From: Fimbriimonadaceae bacterium
GTDB taxonomy: Bacteria > Armatimonadota > Fimbriimonadia > Fimbriimonadales > Fimbriimonadaceae
Direction of reading: 5' to 3'
DNA: 64,000 nt
Assembly: GCA_019694835.1 (NCBI GenBank)
Contig: JAIBBE010000233.1
Coordinates: 1-64,000 of the forward strand
Both the position numbers and the translations under genes were made by a program. Below the pieces are notes generated by a model that saw only the letters and a list, made by a program, of their open reading frames with translations, ran no database searches and was not told the DNA's origin. Shown in pieces: positions 41,480 to 50,245 of the stretch (position 1 is its first letter; each line of letters starts with the position of its first letter).

Positions 41480-42618
41480 TTCCACAGGGATTTCAGTTTG
41501 CAGGGGCCAGATGTGGCCTCAAGAATCGCCGAAATGACATCGGCTTTATCATCTCCGAAGTGCCTGCATCAGTGGCGGGCGTTTTCACGGGAAATCTGGT
41601 TCATGCCGCGTGCGTTGACTATTCGCGTGAGGTCGTTGGCTCAGGAACCCTGCGTGCGATTGTCGTTAACAGCGGGAATGCGAACTGCTGCACGGGCGAG
41701 CAAGGTGAACGGGATACGGTGCGGATGGCCGAGCTTGCCGGTGCCGCGCTTGGCTTGCGCACGGACGAAATCGCGGTGGCTTCGACAGGCATCATAGGGC
41801 ATCTGCTCGATATGGTCAAGGTCGAGAAGGGCATTGATTTGGCCTCGAAGGCACTCGGGTTCGATCCGAAGCCCTTCATGGACGCGATCCTGACGACTGA
41901 TCTGGTCGAAAAATCGGCCTCAGCGTCTGTTGGTGGCGGATTGCTCTATGGGGTGGCGAAGGGCAGCGGAATGATCGCGCCGAATATGGCGACGATGCTC
42001 GCTTTTGTCGTCACGGACCTCGTGGTGCCGACTGACCGTTTGGTGAAGGCCTGGTCGATTGCGGTCGAGCGTAGTTTCAATTGCTTGACTGTGGACGGTG
42101 ATACATCGACGAACGATATGGCAATCGTCATGGCCAACGGAGCAAGCGGGATCGAGGTTTCCGACGAGGAACTCATAGCGGGATTGGAAGAAGTATGTGT
42201 CAGCCTCGCCAAGCAGGTCGCACGCGATGGTGAGGGAGCGACGAAGCTCGTGGAAGTTGTCGTAACTGGGACCTCTGATCCGGTACGGGTGGCGAGAACC
42301 ATTGCAGAATCGCCATTGGTTAAGACGGCGATGTTTGGGTGCGATCCGAACTGGGGACGCATTTTGGCGGCGGCAGGACGATCGGGGGTCGATTTCGATC
42401 CAAACCTGGCAACCTTGACGATTCAGTCTGCAGGCGAAGATCACATTCTTTTTGAAAATGGTGCACCGGCTGCGTTCGATGCCAAGCGAGTTTCAACGGC
42501 ATTGAAATCCGATCATGTTGTCATCGATCTGCGCCTCGGCGACGGAGAGACGGCTCGCATCTACACGTGTGACTTTGGTTATGGCTACGTTCGAATCAAT
42601 GCGGAGTATCACACGTGA
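41476..42618 (+). CDS. argJ: Bifunctional ornithine acetyltransferase/N-acetylglutamate synthase
   Basis: A 380-residue Ntn-type enzyme from the ATG at 41476 (ATGA overlap). It self-cleaves within the motif KGSGMIAPNMATMLAF before Thr (Ala|Thr). The segment FNCLTVDGDTSTNDMAIVMA is typical. It recycles the acetyl group in the cyclic arginine pathway. The longer frame from 41227 is an artefact overlapping argC. The GTG start of the next gene overlaps its stop by 4 bases. Confidence 0.97.
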   Translation: MIPQGFQFAGARCGLKNRRNDIGFIISEVPASVAGVFTGNLVHAACVDYSREVVGSGTLRAIVVNSGNANCCTGEQGERDTVRMAELAGAALGLRTDEIAVASTGIIGHLLDMVKVEKGIDLASKALGFDPKPFMDAILTTDLVEKSASASVGGGLLYGVAKGSGMIAPNMATMLAFVVTDLVVPTDRLVKAWSIAVERSFNCLTVDGDTSTNDMAIVMANGASGIEVSDEELIAGLEEVCVSLAKQVARDGEGATKLVEVVVTGTSDPVRVARTIAESPLVKTAMFGCDPNWGRILAAAGRSGVDFDPNLATLTIQSAGEDHILFENGAPAAFDAKRVSTALKSDHVVIDLRLGDGETARIYTCDFGYGYVRINAEYHT

Positions 42619-43679
42619 TTTCGTCAGTGGCTTTGGTTCTTGAACTGCTTATGCCTCAAGATTTCAACCAAGAAGGTATTCAAACTCTCGAGCTCATTCA
42701 GCGAGAGTTTCGACCTAAGGACAGTCCGCACTATTTGGAGAACACAGGTCCAGGTGCCAAGAAAGAGGTTCTCTTCAACTGGGGAGTTGGGGTTTTGATC
42801 TCGGCGATGAATGGAGCGGCGAAAGCTGATCCGAAATGGCGAAAGACTCTCCGCGATACAATCGAATCGACGCGTGCTTACTGGAATCCGGCAAAACCCG
42901 TGCCTGGCTACGATGTGTGGCCCATGCCGAAACCCGCCGACCGATACTATGATGACAATGCGTGGATGGTTCTGGCATTGGTAGAAGCATCCGATATACT
43001 ATCAGAGCCCAAGTTTCTCGATTACGCAAAGGAAACTCTCACCTTCGTCCTGAGTGGGGAAGACGAGAAACTGGGAGGCGGAATCTACTGGCGCGAGAAT
43101 GAGAAGATGAGCAAGAACACCTGCTCCAATGGACCATCGGCAGCGGCATGCCTTGCCGTTTACGAAAGGACGAAAGATCGTCGTCTGCTCGATAAGGCAA
43201 TTGCGCTCTACGATTGGACAAGGCGAAATCTGCAAGATCCGGCTGGCAAGTTGTTTTGGGATTCGATTTCACTAAGCGGTAAGATCGATAAGACGAAGTG
43301 GTCGTACAACACGGCGCTCATGATTCGAACGGCGGCAGAGCTGGGTCGGATTACAGGAAAAGAAACTTATCGCGAAGAAGCCAAAGCAATGGCAGCCGCG
43401 AGTGAGGCCAAGTGGCTCGTCAATGGACGATTTGCCGATGAAGGCAAGTTCGCCCATCTGCTCTTAGAAAGCTGGACGTACGTGCCCAACAAAGAGCGCA
43501 TGAAAAGAGCGTCTCAAGCCATGAAGTGGCTCATTACCAACGCGAAGAACGAACAAGGCTTCTACGGCCACCGATTCGACGTTCCGAGCAATCCAAAGCA
43601 AGAGCAGTTTGCGCTCATCGATCAAGCGTCCGCCGCCCGCGCCTTCTTTATCGTGGGCCAGGCAATCGGGCAGAATTAA
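42615..43679 (+). CDS. Glycoside hydrolase family 76-like (alpha-1,6-mannanase type)
   Basis: A 354-residue (alpha/alpha)6-barrel-type protein starting GTG at 42615. The GH76 twin aspartate is visible in DRYYDDNAWMVLALVEA, and NTCSNGPSAAACLAVYERT provides the matching later helix. A short hydrophobic N-terminus (SSVALVLELLM) may be a weak signal. It hydrolyses alpha-1,6-mannan; context of PA14 and DUF1080 proteins also suggests a polysaccharide target. It is translationally coupled to argJ, an unusual partner. Confidence 0.8.
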   Translation: MISSVALVLELLMPQDFNQEGIQTLELIQREFRPKDSPHYLENTGPGAKKEVLFNWGVGVLISAMNGAAKADPKWRKTLRDTIESTRAYWNPAKPVPGYDVWPMPKPADRYYDDNAWMVLALVEASDILSEPKFLDYAKETLTFVLSGEDEKLGGGIYWRENEKMSKNTCSNGPSAAACLAVYERTKDRRLLDKAIALYDWTRRNLQDPAGKLFWDSISLSGKIDKTKWSYNTALMIRTAAELGRITGKETYREEAKAMAAASEAKWLVNGRFADEGKFAHLLLESWTYVPNKERMKRASQAMKWLITNAKNEQGFYGHRFDVPSNPKQEQFALIDQASAARAFFIVGQAIGQN

Positions 43680-43681
43680 GC

Positions 43682-44692
43682 ATGGTCTCTCTGATCGCGA
43701 TCGCAGTTCTCCAGCAACAGCCCCCGATCGTGCCGATCGACCGGCCCGGCAAGGACGGTCGAGGGCGAGATCCTTGGGTGTTTCGATGCATTTTCGAAGA
43801 CCGAACCCGAATGGTCATTCTCGCGATGGCGAAGGACTGGTGGATGGCGTTCAATCCAGAAACCGGGGCAATGCATAAGATTTGGCAAGGAAAGATGGAC
43901 TTTCGGGGCAAGGTCTGGGACTTCAGTCAAGACAACTCGCGTGCCCAAGGGAAGATCTGGCTCGCATCGCCCAATGAGATCTGGCGTATGTCAGATACCC
44001 CGCCCATAGCGGAAGGATGGACTGCAGAAGGAGTCACACCGGTTAAAGGCGGCTGGCGGTTCTCCACCCTGGAATCGACTTTGACAAGCCCAGCCGTCGA
44101 TGCCTCGGGGTGGCAAAGGGTCTTTCTTGCCTTCGACGAGACGTCGCGCAAGGGCCGGTTTCATGTCGAGGTCTCCGACGCGTTCGATCGCCGCGCCCCC
44201 CAGTGGTTCGAGTCCGCGACCCATGTAGACAACGAAGACGCCTGGCAGTGGAATTTCAAGCGCATCGAGCATCCATCGGCGGCCATGCGGGTGAAGGTGA
44301 CGACGAAGGTCAAAGGGAAACAGCTAAGGGGCCTCCGACTCTACGGCGACCGACCTTCCTGGTTTGACGGTAACGGGAAGCAACTTGAGGTGCGTTGGGA
44401 GGGCTACTATCTCGTGGGGCAGACCAAGTCGGTGGTGCTGCACTATCGGCTCGCGCTTCCAAGTGGGGCTGTGGCCGACGTCAGGCAAACGCCTGAACTC
44501 GTGCCCGGCGGCTGGCGTGAGTCTTGGGCGATCGACAGCTTGCCGATGGACCAAGTGCTGATCTTGAGGCGGGAAGGACTGAGTTCTGGGGTGCGCGCGT
44601 CAGGTGATGTCATCCAAGCTGACGGTGCATTGAAGTTCTCCCGAAGGCGTGAAAATACGGTGACCTACACGATCAAGGAGGCAGGGCGATGA
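43682..44692 (+). CDS. Secreted hypothetical protein of the hydrolase operon
   Basis: A 336-residue protein from the ATG at 43682, one base past the previous stop region. N-terminal hydrophobic VSLIAIAVLQQ suggests export, though no clean cleavage site is seen. It is beta-rich with many Trp (WWMAFNPETGAMHKIWQ, WQRVFLAFDETSRKGRFHVE). I recognise no family; it could be the carbohydrate-binding N-part commonly preceding sorbosone-dehydrogenase-like proteins. Its stop overlaps the next ATG by 4 bases, so they are co-translated. Confidence 0.6.
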   Translation: MVSLIAIAVLQQQPPIVPIDRPGKDGRGRDPWVFRCIFEDRTRMVILAMAKDWWMAFNPETGAMHKIWQGKMDFRGKVWDFSQDNSRAQGKIWLASPNEIWRMSDTPPIAEGWTAEGVTPVKGGWRFSTLESTLTSPAVDASGWQRVFLAFDETSRKGRFHVEVSDAFDRRAPQWFESATHVDNEDAWQWNFKRIEHPSAAMRVKVTTKVKGKQLRGLRLYGDRPSWFDGNGKQLEVRWEGYYLVGQTKSVVLHYRLALPSGAVADVRQTPELVPGGWRESWAIDSLPMDQVLILRREGLSSGVRASGDVIQADGALKFSRRRENTVTYTIKEAGR

Positions 44693-46755
44693 TCGCAACG
44701 CTTCTTTCCCTGTTCGTCCTTCCGACGCAGGAGGAATCGAATCCGCTAATGTACCGCTGGCGTCCCGCCGGCACTGAGCGCGGAAGTTATAGTGGGGAAG
44801 CCGGCGGGACGCCAGCGGTACTTGAAGCGACGGACCTGGGGGGCCAAACCCCAACCCAACTCGGCAGCGCGAAAACTGAACCTGGCCTCACCGTCTGGGT
44901 GTACGACGTGGACGGCAAGATCGAGCGGCATCCGACGGTTGGAGAAGGGCAGGTGCCGAATGCCTACACGATCCTCAAGACCCTGGATGTCGTCGACGGA
45001 TTCGAAAGCCAAGAAGGGCAGATCAAGGATAGCTTCATTGGCCGCGCGTTTGGCTGGCTGCGAGTCCCGACTTCCGGCAAGTACCGGATGCGTCTAACCT
45101 GCGACGACGGCGCAAAACTGGTCCTCGGTGGCCGCGAAATCCTCGATACGGAAAGGGGCAGTGCGTTCACGGACGAGACCTCGCTTCAGCTTGCGGCGGG
45201 CGACTACACGGTTGAGATTCCGTTCTATGAGGACGGCGGCAACTTCAAGCTCAAGCTCGAATGGGCCCGACCCGGTGATTCAGGGTTCTCGGCTATTCCC
45301 TCGTCAGCGCTGCTGAGCGAAGCTGGGCAGACCTTCGTCGTTTCGCCGGGAATCAAGCGCTGGTTCTACGGCACCGATCCGCGCGCGCCCGGCGACGGTC
45401 GTCCCCTCGATGGGGTTCATCCTGGCTTTAAGCTGGAAACCTTCCGACCCGAGGGGTTCACGCCTGCGGTTGGCGGGATGGCTTTCCTGCCCGACGGTCG
45501 ACTCGCGGTTTGCACCTGGGACCAAGAAGGCGCGGTCCACCTCATCAGCGGGCTGCAGTCCGGCGACGTCAAGGTCAGCACCTTTGCCGAAGGCCTGGGC
45601 GAGCCGCTCGGGATTGCGGTGATCGACGGCGACATCTGGGTCACCCAGAAGGGCGAGGTCACACGGTTGCGCGACACCGATGGCGACGGGCTGGCCGACA
45701 AGTTCGACGCGATGGCAGGCGGATGGCCGGCGTCGCACAACTATCACGAATTCACCTTCAACCTCGTGCCGAAAGGCGGCAAGTACTACCTAAGCACATC
45801 GGTGCCCCTGCGCGGGGGGTGGACCTACTACAACCCAGGCTCAGCCCAGGCCTATCCGATCCCCGACATCCCCGGCTCGATCCTCGAACTCGATGCGAAG
45901 ACAGGGAGGTGGTCGGTCTACGCGACCGGCTTGCGCACCCCTAACGGGATGGGGATTGGGGTCGATGGTGAGCCGTTCGTCTGCGACAACCAAGGCTCGT
46001 GGCTGCCGTGTTCGAAGCTGATTCACGTCAAGAAGGGCGGTTTCTATGGCCACCAGCTCACGCCAGATGGCACCCGCAAGGCCGATCCGCCTGCGCTCTG
46101 GCTGCCGCATGGCGAGGTCTCGAACTCGCCAAGCGAGCCGGTGGTGGTGCCGAAAGGCATCTTTAAGGGCCAGATGCTCTTTGGCGACGTGACCTACGGC
46201 GGCATCCAACGCGCGTTCATGGAGAAGGTCGACGGCGTGTATCAAGGCGCGGTCTTCCGGCTGACCCAGGGGCTTGAAGCGGGTGTCAATCGGCTCGCGT
46301 GGGGGCCGGATGGGAAACTGTATGTCGGCGGAATCGGGAGCAACGGCAACTGGAATCACCTCAACCATCGCTTCGGCCTTCAGCGCCTCGCCCCGACCGG
46401 CAAGACCGTCTTCGAGATGCTGCGCGTGAAGGCAAACCCCGACGGGTTCACGATCGACTTCACCGAACCCGCAGACCAGGCGGCGCTGGGCCGTAAGCAA
46501 ACCTATGAGATCGCCAGCTTCCGCTACGACCCGAAGGAATTCTACGGCGGTCCGAAGGTGGATGTCGAGCGCTTCGAGCCGCTTTCGGTCACGCCTGCTA
46601 CGGATGGGCGGTCGGTGAGGCTCAAACTGCCGCCGCTCAAGGCCGGCTACGTCTATCACTTCCGCCTCGTCGACCTCAAGAGCCGCGAAGGCAAGCCGAT
46701 GTGGACGACCGAAACGTGGTACACCTTGAACCGCATTCCCAAGGACAAACGATGA
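44689..46755 (+). CDS. PA14 plus sorbosone-dehydrogenase-like beta-propeller, with in-frame repeat insertion
   Basis: A 688-residue secreted protein. After a signal (MIATLLSLFVLP) an inserted stretch (MYRWRPAGTERGSYSGEAGG and following) is encoded by repeat A. Then about residues 100-200 form a PA14-type carbohydrate-binding domain (GWLRVPTSGKYRMRLTCDDG, ARLVLGG-type LVLGGREILDTE). The rest is a beta-propeller with GMAFLPDGRLAVCTWDQEGA and LGIAVIDGDIWVTQKGEVTR like PQQ/sorbosone dehydrogenases, though no cytochrome CxxCH was seen. Likely oxidises or binds a sugar in the periplasm. The insertion lies just after the signal peptide. Confidence 0.85.
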   Translation: MIATLLSLFVLPTQEESNPLMYRWRPAGTERGSYSGEAGGTPAVLEATDLGGQTPTQLGSAKTEPGLTVWVYDVDGKIERHPTVGEGQVPNAYTILKTLDVVDGFESQEGQIKDSFIGRAFGWLRVPTSGKYRMRLTCDDGAKLVLGGREILDTERGSAFTDETSLQLAAGDYTVEIPFYEDGGNFKLKLEWARPGDSGFSAIPSSALLSEAGQTFVVSPGIKRWFYGTDPRAPGDGRPLDGVHPGFKLETFRPEGFTPAVGGMAFLPDGRLAVCTWDQEGAVHLISGLQSGDVKVSTFAEGLGEPLGIAVIDGDIWVTQKGEVTRLRDTDGDGLADKFDAMAGGWPASHNYHEFTFNLVPKGGKYYLSTSVPLRGGWTYYNPGSAQAYPIPDIPGSILELDAKTGRWSVYATGLRTPNGMGIGVDGEPFVCDNQGSWLPCSKLIHVKKGGFYGHQLTPDGTRKADPPALWLPHGEVSNSPSEPVVVPKGIFKGQMLFGDVTYGGIQRAFMEKVDGVYQGAVFRLTQGLEAGVNRLAWGPDGKLYVGGIGSNGNWNHLNHRFGLQRLAPTGKTVFEMLRVKANPDGFTIDFTEPADQAALGRKQTYEIASFRYDPKEFYGGPKVDVERFEPLSVTPATDGRSVRLKLPPLKAGYVYHFRLVDLKSREGKPMWTTETWYTLNRIPKDKR
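44751..44821. repeat. Minimal palindromic element A/A' in frame in the sorbosone-dehydrogenase-like gene
   Basis: Arm 44751-44772 and its exact inverted copy 44800-44821 flank a 27-base loop. The 71 bases keep the reading frame through the N-terminal linker. This is the shortest and cleanest copy of the A element, and confirms that the arms alone can move or be gained without B. Confidence 0.9.
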
Positions 46756-48155
46756 TCGCACTCACCCTCGCCAGCCTCGTCTTCGCCAGCATCGCCCCCT
46801 CTCCCACTCCCGTGGGGGAGGGTTGGGGTGGGGGTCCGGGTCTTCCGTCTTCGGGCCTCCATCCGTGGGAGGATGGAGGCATAGGATTGCGTCATCTCGG
46901 GTCCGACGCGTCACCTCTCCCCCATCCCCTCTCCTCCGCCGCCACACGGGGGGACATCGAGAATCTCACGGGCGCAGGAGAGGGGGGGCCGGAGTGGCAG
47001 CCGCTCTTCGACGGCAAGACCCTCAAGGGCTGGAAGCAGCTGAACGGCACCGCGACGTACACGGTCGACAAGGGCGTGATCATCGGGCGGACGGTCATAG
47101 GCTCCCCCAACAGCTTCCTCTGTACCGAGAAAACCTACGCCGACTTCGAACTCGAATACGAGGCGTGGGTCGACCCGAAGATCAACTCGGGCGTGCAAAT
47201 TCGCTCGATCAGCGTGCCTGGATACCAGAACGGACGCGTGCACGGCTACCAGATCGAGATCGATCCGCTGGAGCGGGCGTGGTCGGGCGGGCTGTACGAT
47301 GAAGGGCGGCGGGGCTGGCTGCAGGACCTGACCAAGAACGATGCGGCGCGGAAGGCGTTCAAGAATGGCCAGTGGAACAAGTTCCGGGTCGTCGCGAAGG
47401 GTGATCACATCCAAAGCTGGGTGAACGGTATCCCGGCGGCCGACTTCCGCGACGCCCAAACCGCGCGCGGGTTCATCGGCCTCCAGGTTCACCAGAGCGA
47501 CCAAGCCGGGCTGCAAGTCAAGTTCCGCAACCTGCGCCTAAAAGACCTCGGTGACCCCACCGTTAATCCTCCGAAGGGCGGCAAGTGGCTGCTGAAGACT
47601 GAGGCCGACCTCGCCAAATGGACCTCGGCAAGAAAGCAAGGCGATCCGTGCCCGTGGACCTGGGTCGATGGGGCGATGGAGGTCAAGAGCGGGACGGGCG
47701 ACGCGATGACCCGCGACAAATTCAACGACTTCGACCTGCACCTGGAGTTCGCCGTCGATGACAACGGTCAGACCGGGCAGGGCAACGGCAACTCAGGCCT
47801 CTACTTGCTGCTGAGCTACGAAATCCAGATTCTGAACTCCATCCCGCGCGAACCTCTGATCGACGAGTGCGCGGCCATCTACGGCATCAAAGCTCCCGAC
47901 TTCGCAATGGCCCAGCCTGCCGGCGTTTGGCAGACCTACGACGTGAAGTTCACAGCCCCGAAGTGGGACGGTGACAAGAAGATCGCCGACGCGAGGGTCA
48001 CGCTTTATCACAACGGCAACCGGGTCCACGACAACGTCCCCGTCCCTCGCCCCACCGGCGCGGGGCTACCCGAAAGTCCGTTGCCCCGCGCTCTGAAGCT
48101 CCAGGATCACGGCCACAAGATCCGGTTCCAGAACATCTGGATCAGACCCCGATAG
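46752..48155 (+). CDS. Double DUF1080 (3-keto-disaccharide hydrolase-like) secreted protein with repeat insertion
   Basis: A 467-residue protein from the ATG at 46752, overlapping the previous stop by 4 bases. A signal (ALTLASLVFAS) is followed at residues 15-78 by repeat-encoded sequence (C, D and B), then two DUF1080 beta-sandwiches: first with PLFDGKTLKGWKQLNGTATY and EAWVDPKINSGVQIRSIS, second with FNDFDLHLEFAVDDNGQTGQ and GNSGLYLLLSYEIQILNS. DUF1080 resembles laminin-G/beta-jelly folds and includes 3-keto-disaccharide hydrolases. It would act on oxidised sugars generated by the preceding gene's product (inference). Confidence 0.9.
   Translation: MIALTLASLVFASIAPSPTPVGEGWGGGPGLPSSGLHPWEDGGIGLRHLGSDASPLPHPLSSAATRGDIENLTGAGEGGPEWQPLFDGKTLKGWKQLNGTATYTVDKGVIIGRTVIGSPNSFLCTEKTYADFELEYEAWVDPKINSGVQIRSISVPGYQNGRVHGYQIEIDPLERAWSGGLYDEGRRGWLQDLTKNDAARKAFKNGQWNKFRVVAKGDHIQSWVNGIPAADFRDAQTARGFIGLQVHQSDQAGLQVKFRNLRLKDLGDPTVNPPKGGKWLLKTEADLAKWTSARKQGDPCPWTWVDGAMEVKSGTGDAMTRDKFNDFDLHLEFAVDDNGQTGQGNGNSGLYLLLSYEIQILNSIPREPLIDECAAIYGIKAPDFAMAQPAGVWQTYDVKFTAPKWDGDKKIADARVTLYHNGNRVHDNVPVPRPTGAGLPESPLPRALKLQDHGHKIRFQNIWIRPR
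46796..46987. repeat. In-frame repeats C, D and B inside the DUF1080 gene
   Basis: C (46796-46834, hairpin CCCTCTCCCACTCCCGTGGG), D (46855-46880, palindrome GCCTCCATCC...GGATGGAGGC) and B (46913-46987). The same three sit together at 51121-51302 in the methyltransferase gene, with the order D-C-B. All remain open in the host gene's frame. Confidence 0.92.
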
Positions 48156-48163
48156 AACCGGAT

Positions 48164-48991
48164 CTACGACCGACGTCGGCGGGCCAGCAGACCGGCACCC
48201 AGAGCCAAGGCAAGCAGAGTCGCGGGCTCCGGTACAGGCGTATAGATGTCCTTCACGAGGGAACCGACGAACTGGTTCGAAAAGCCGCCCGAATTGGCTG
48301 GGGTCAGACTGACCCGCCATTGGAAGGCACCCGTCCAGTCAAGGGGGTTGGGGTCCGATCCATCGTTAAGGTTCGTGACGGCACCATTCGTGAGCCGGTT
48401 CAGCAGGTTCGGCCAGTCGCGCATCTCCCAACCCACGAGACGTGAGCCGCTCGCGGTGAGAGTTCCGTGCGCGGTCGAAGCTCCGTCGTACACATCCATC
48501 AAGTTCGGACTCGTGAAGAACCCACTATCGTTCGCAAAGGTGTTGTTGAGATCGTAGTCGGTGTAGGAGAAGAAGTCGACGTTCACGTTCGAGTTACGGA
48601 TGTTCTCGATTTTGAAAGCGGCTTGCAGCCGGGCATGGTCAGGGCTGAGGGCCGTCAAGGTGTACTGAAGATCAAAGATGACGTCACGCTCTCGATAGAC
48701 GAGGCGAATCGAACTCGGATCGACCTGCTCGGAGAAGACCTGGTTGGAGAGGGCGAATTCACGGTTGTCGTCACCGAATCGGAACCACCACCAGTTCTGC
48801 GAAAGCTGGTCAACCCCGTTGGAGGTGCTGAAGTCCGCCGCTCCATTATTGTTGTTGGTTCCCCCTGATCTCAGGTTGCCCTCCGCGTACGTCGCTCCGT
48901 TATGGGTCAGCACGAAAGAATCGACGATACCAAACGCAGAACTCGATGCGGCGACGACCAAGGTCGCTGCGGTCCATTTCAACCACTTCAT
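48164..48991 (-). CDS. PEP-CTERM sorted secreted protein
   Basis: A 275-residue exported protein from the ATG at 48991 with signal MKWLKWTAATLVVAASSSAF. The C-terminus has VPEPATLLALALGAGLLARR, the PEP motif, membrane helix and basic tail recognised by exosortase/PEP-CTERM systems. The body is a beta-rich domain with many Asn/Asp (NWWWFRFGDDNREFALSNQV). Exosortase would act at the membrane; I saw no epsH in this window. It is convergent to the DUF1080 gene by 8 bases. Confidence 0.9.
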   Translation of the reverse strand: MKWLKWTAATLVVAASSSAFGIVDSFVLTHNGATYAEGNLRSGGTNNNNGAADFSTSNGVDQLSQNWWWFRFGDDNREFALSNQVFSEQVDPSSIRLVYRERDVIFDLQYTLTALSPDHARLQAAFKIENIRNSNVNVDFFSYTDYDLNNTFANDSGFFTSPNLMDVYDGASTAHGTLTASGSRLVGWEMRDWPNLLNRLTNGAVTNLNDGSDPNPLDWTGAFQWRVSLTPANSGGFSNQFVGSLVKDIYTPVPEPATLLALALGAGLLARRRRS

Positions 48992-49112
48992 TGATTTCCC
49001 TCTCTTCTTCAAGCGAGCCGCCACATTGCAGCTCATCGAATGCAGGCATTTTAGCCGAGCCGTGCCCTCGTAAAGGAACCCGCTCGCAAAATTTACCGCA
49101 AACCCGGTAGCA

Positions 49113-50213
49113 CTACGGGGTTGTCAATGGCACCTCTTCCTCGATCTCGAACCAGCCCGGGACGCTCAAAACTCTGTTGGCAAGGCCAGCAGGCAGCACG
49201 AGGTCTCGCTCGGCACCCTGCCTCGGAAACTTGAGTCGTCTGGAGAGCCCGTCTCGAACGACCCGCGGCCAGTCCGGTTCGATGATGGCGGCGCGACCGA
49301 CGGCAACGAGGTCTGCACCCATTGCAAGGCAGGCATCGGCATCTTCGCGGGTCTTGACCGAGCCCACCCCGATCAGCGGGATCCTCTTGGCGATCGCCTT
49401 AGCCACGAGTTCAAGCGTTGGCTCGGTGAAATCCCCTACCAAACTCGATTGGCGAAGATCCGAGAGGCTAATGTGAAGCCAGGCAAGGGGGAACTGGCAG
49501 AGCATCTCGATGAGCGCCAGTGTGTCGGGAAGCCTGATGCCAGGAACTTCCTTCTCCTCCGGTGACAAGCGGTAACCCACGGGATAGTCCGGCCCGACCG
49601 CTGCCAGGACCGCACCGACGACCTCGCGCGAAAACTTGAGCCGGTCGCGTCCCCATTCGTCGGTCCGGCGGTTGGAGTGAGGACTCACGAATTGCTGAAG
49701 GAGGTAGGTGTTGGCTCCGTGGATTTCGATGCCATCGAACCCGGCATCCCGTCCTCGTCGTGCCGCCTCTGCAAACGAACGGATCATCGTTTCGATTTCG
49801 CCATGGTTCATCGATCGCGGCGTTTCAGCATTTGGTCGCTCGGCGGGGACATCGGATGCGGAAAGGACCTCGCCGCAGAGGCTCGCCGAACAGGCCCTCC
49901 CGCCGTGATGAATCTGTAGGACCGCAGACGAGCCGCCCCGATGGATGGCCTCGGCAACCGCTTTGAGGGAGGGTAGGAAGCGGTCATCGGAGGCGGCCCA
50001 CTGCCCGGGGAAGGCGTGGCCCGTCTTGTGGACGTAACACGCCGCTGTCATCGTCATGCCGAAACCAGCCGCCGCCCGACGTTCGAGGTAAGCCAGTTCG
50101 GTGTCGCGAATTTCGCCGTTTTCGTGGCTGGAATACGTCGTCATCGGCGCAAGGACGAGTCGGTTATCGAGGGACATGAGCGACGAAGCGAAGGGCTCAA
50201 AACACGTTGGCAC
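49113..50213 (-). CDS. NADH:flavin oxidoreductase (Old Yellow Enzyme family)
   Basis: A 366-residue TIM-barrel flavoprotein. LDNRLVLAPMTTYSSHENGE opens it, with LQIHHGGRACSASL (HG pair), GFDGIEIHGANTYLLQQFVS then SPHSNRRTDEWG. OYE-type enzymes reduce alpha,beta-unsaturated carbonyls with NAD(P)H and FMN. No Fe-S domain follows, so it is the classical rather than the DCR type. It is monocistronic near the methyltransferase gene. Confidence 0.92.
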   Translation of the reverse strand: MPTCFEPFASSLMSLDNRLVLAPMTTYSSHENGEIRDTELAYLERRAAAGFGMTMTAACYVHKTGHAFPGQWAASDDRFLPSLKAVAEAIHRGGSSAVLQIHHGGRACSASLCGEVLSASDVPAERPNAETPRSMNHGEIETMIRSFAEAARRGRDAGFDGIEIHGANTYLLQQFVSPHSNRRTDEWGRDRLKFSREVVGAVLAAVGPDYPVGYRLSPEEKEVPGIRLPDTLALIEMLCQFPLAWLHISLSDLRQSSLVGDFTEPTLELVAKAIAKRIPLIGVGSVKTREDADACLAMGADLVAVGRAAIIEPDWPRVVRDGLSRRLKFPRQGAERDLVLPAGLANRVLSVPGWFEIEEEVPLTTP

Positions 50214-50245
50214 GCCTTAGCCTACGTATCTCGCCCACGGACATT

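Noticed and set aside
45841..46761. 306-aa minus-strand frame
   Set aside because: Antisense to the propeller domain; Arg/Leu/Ala-rich shadow.
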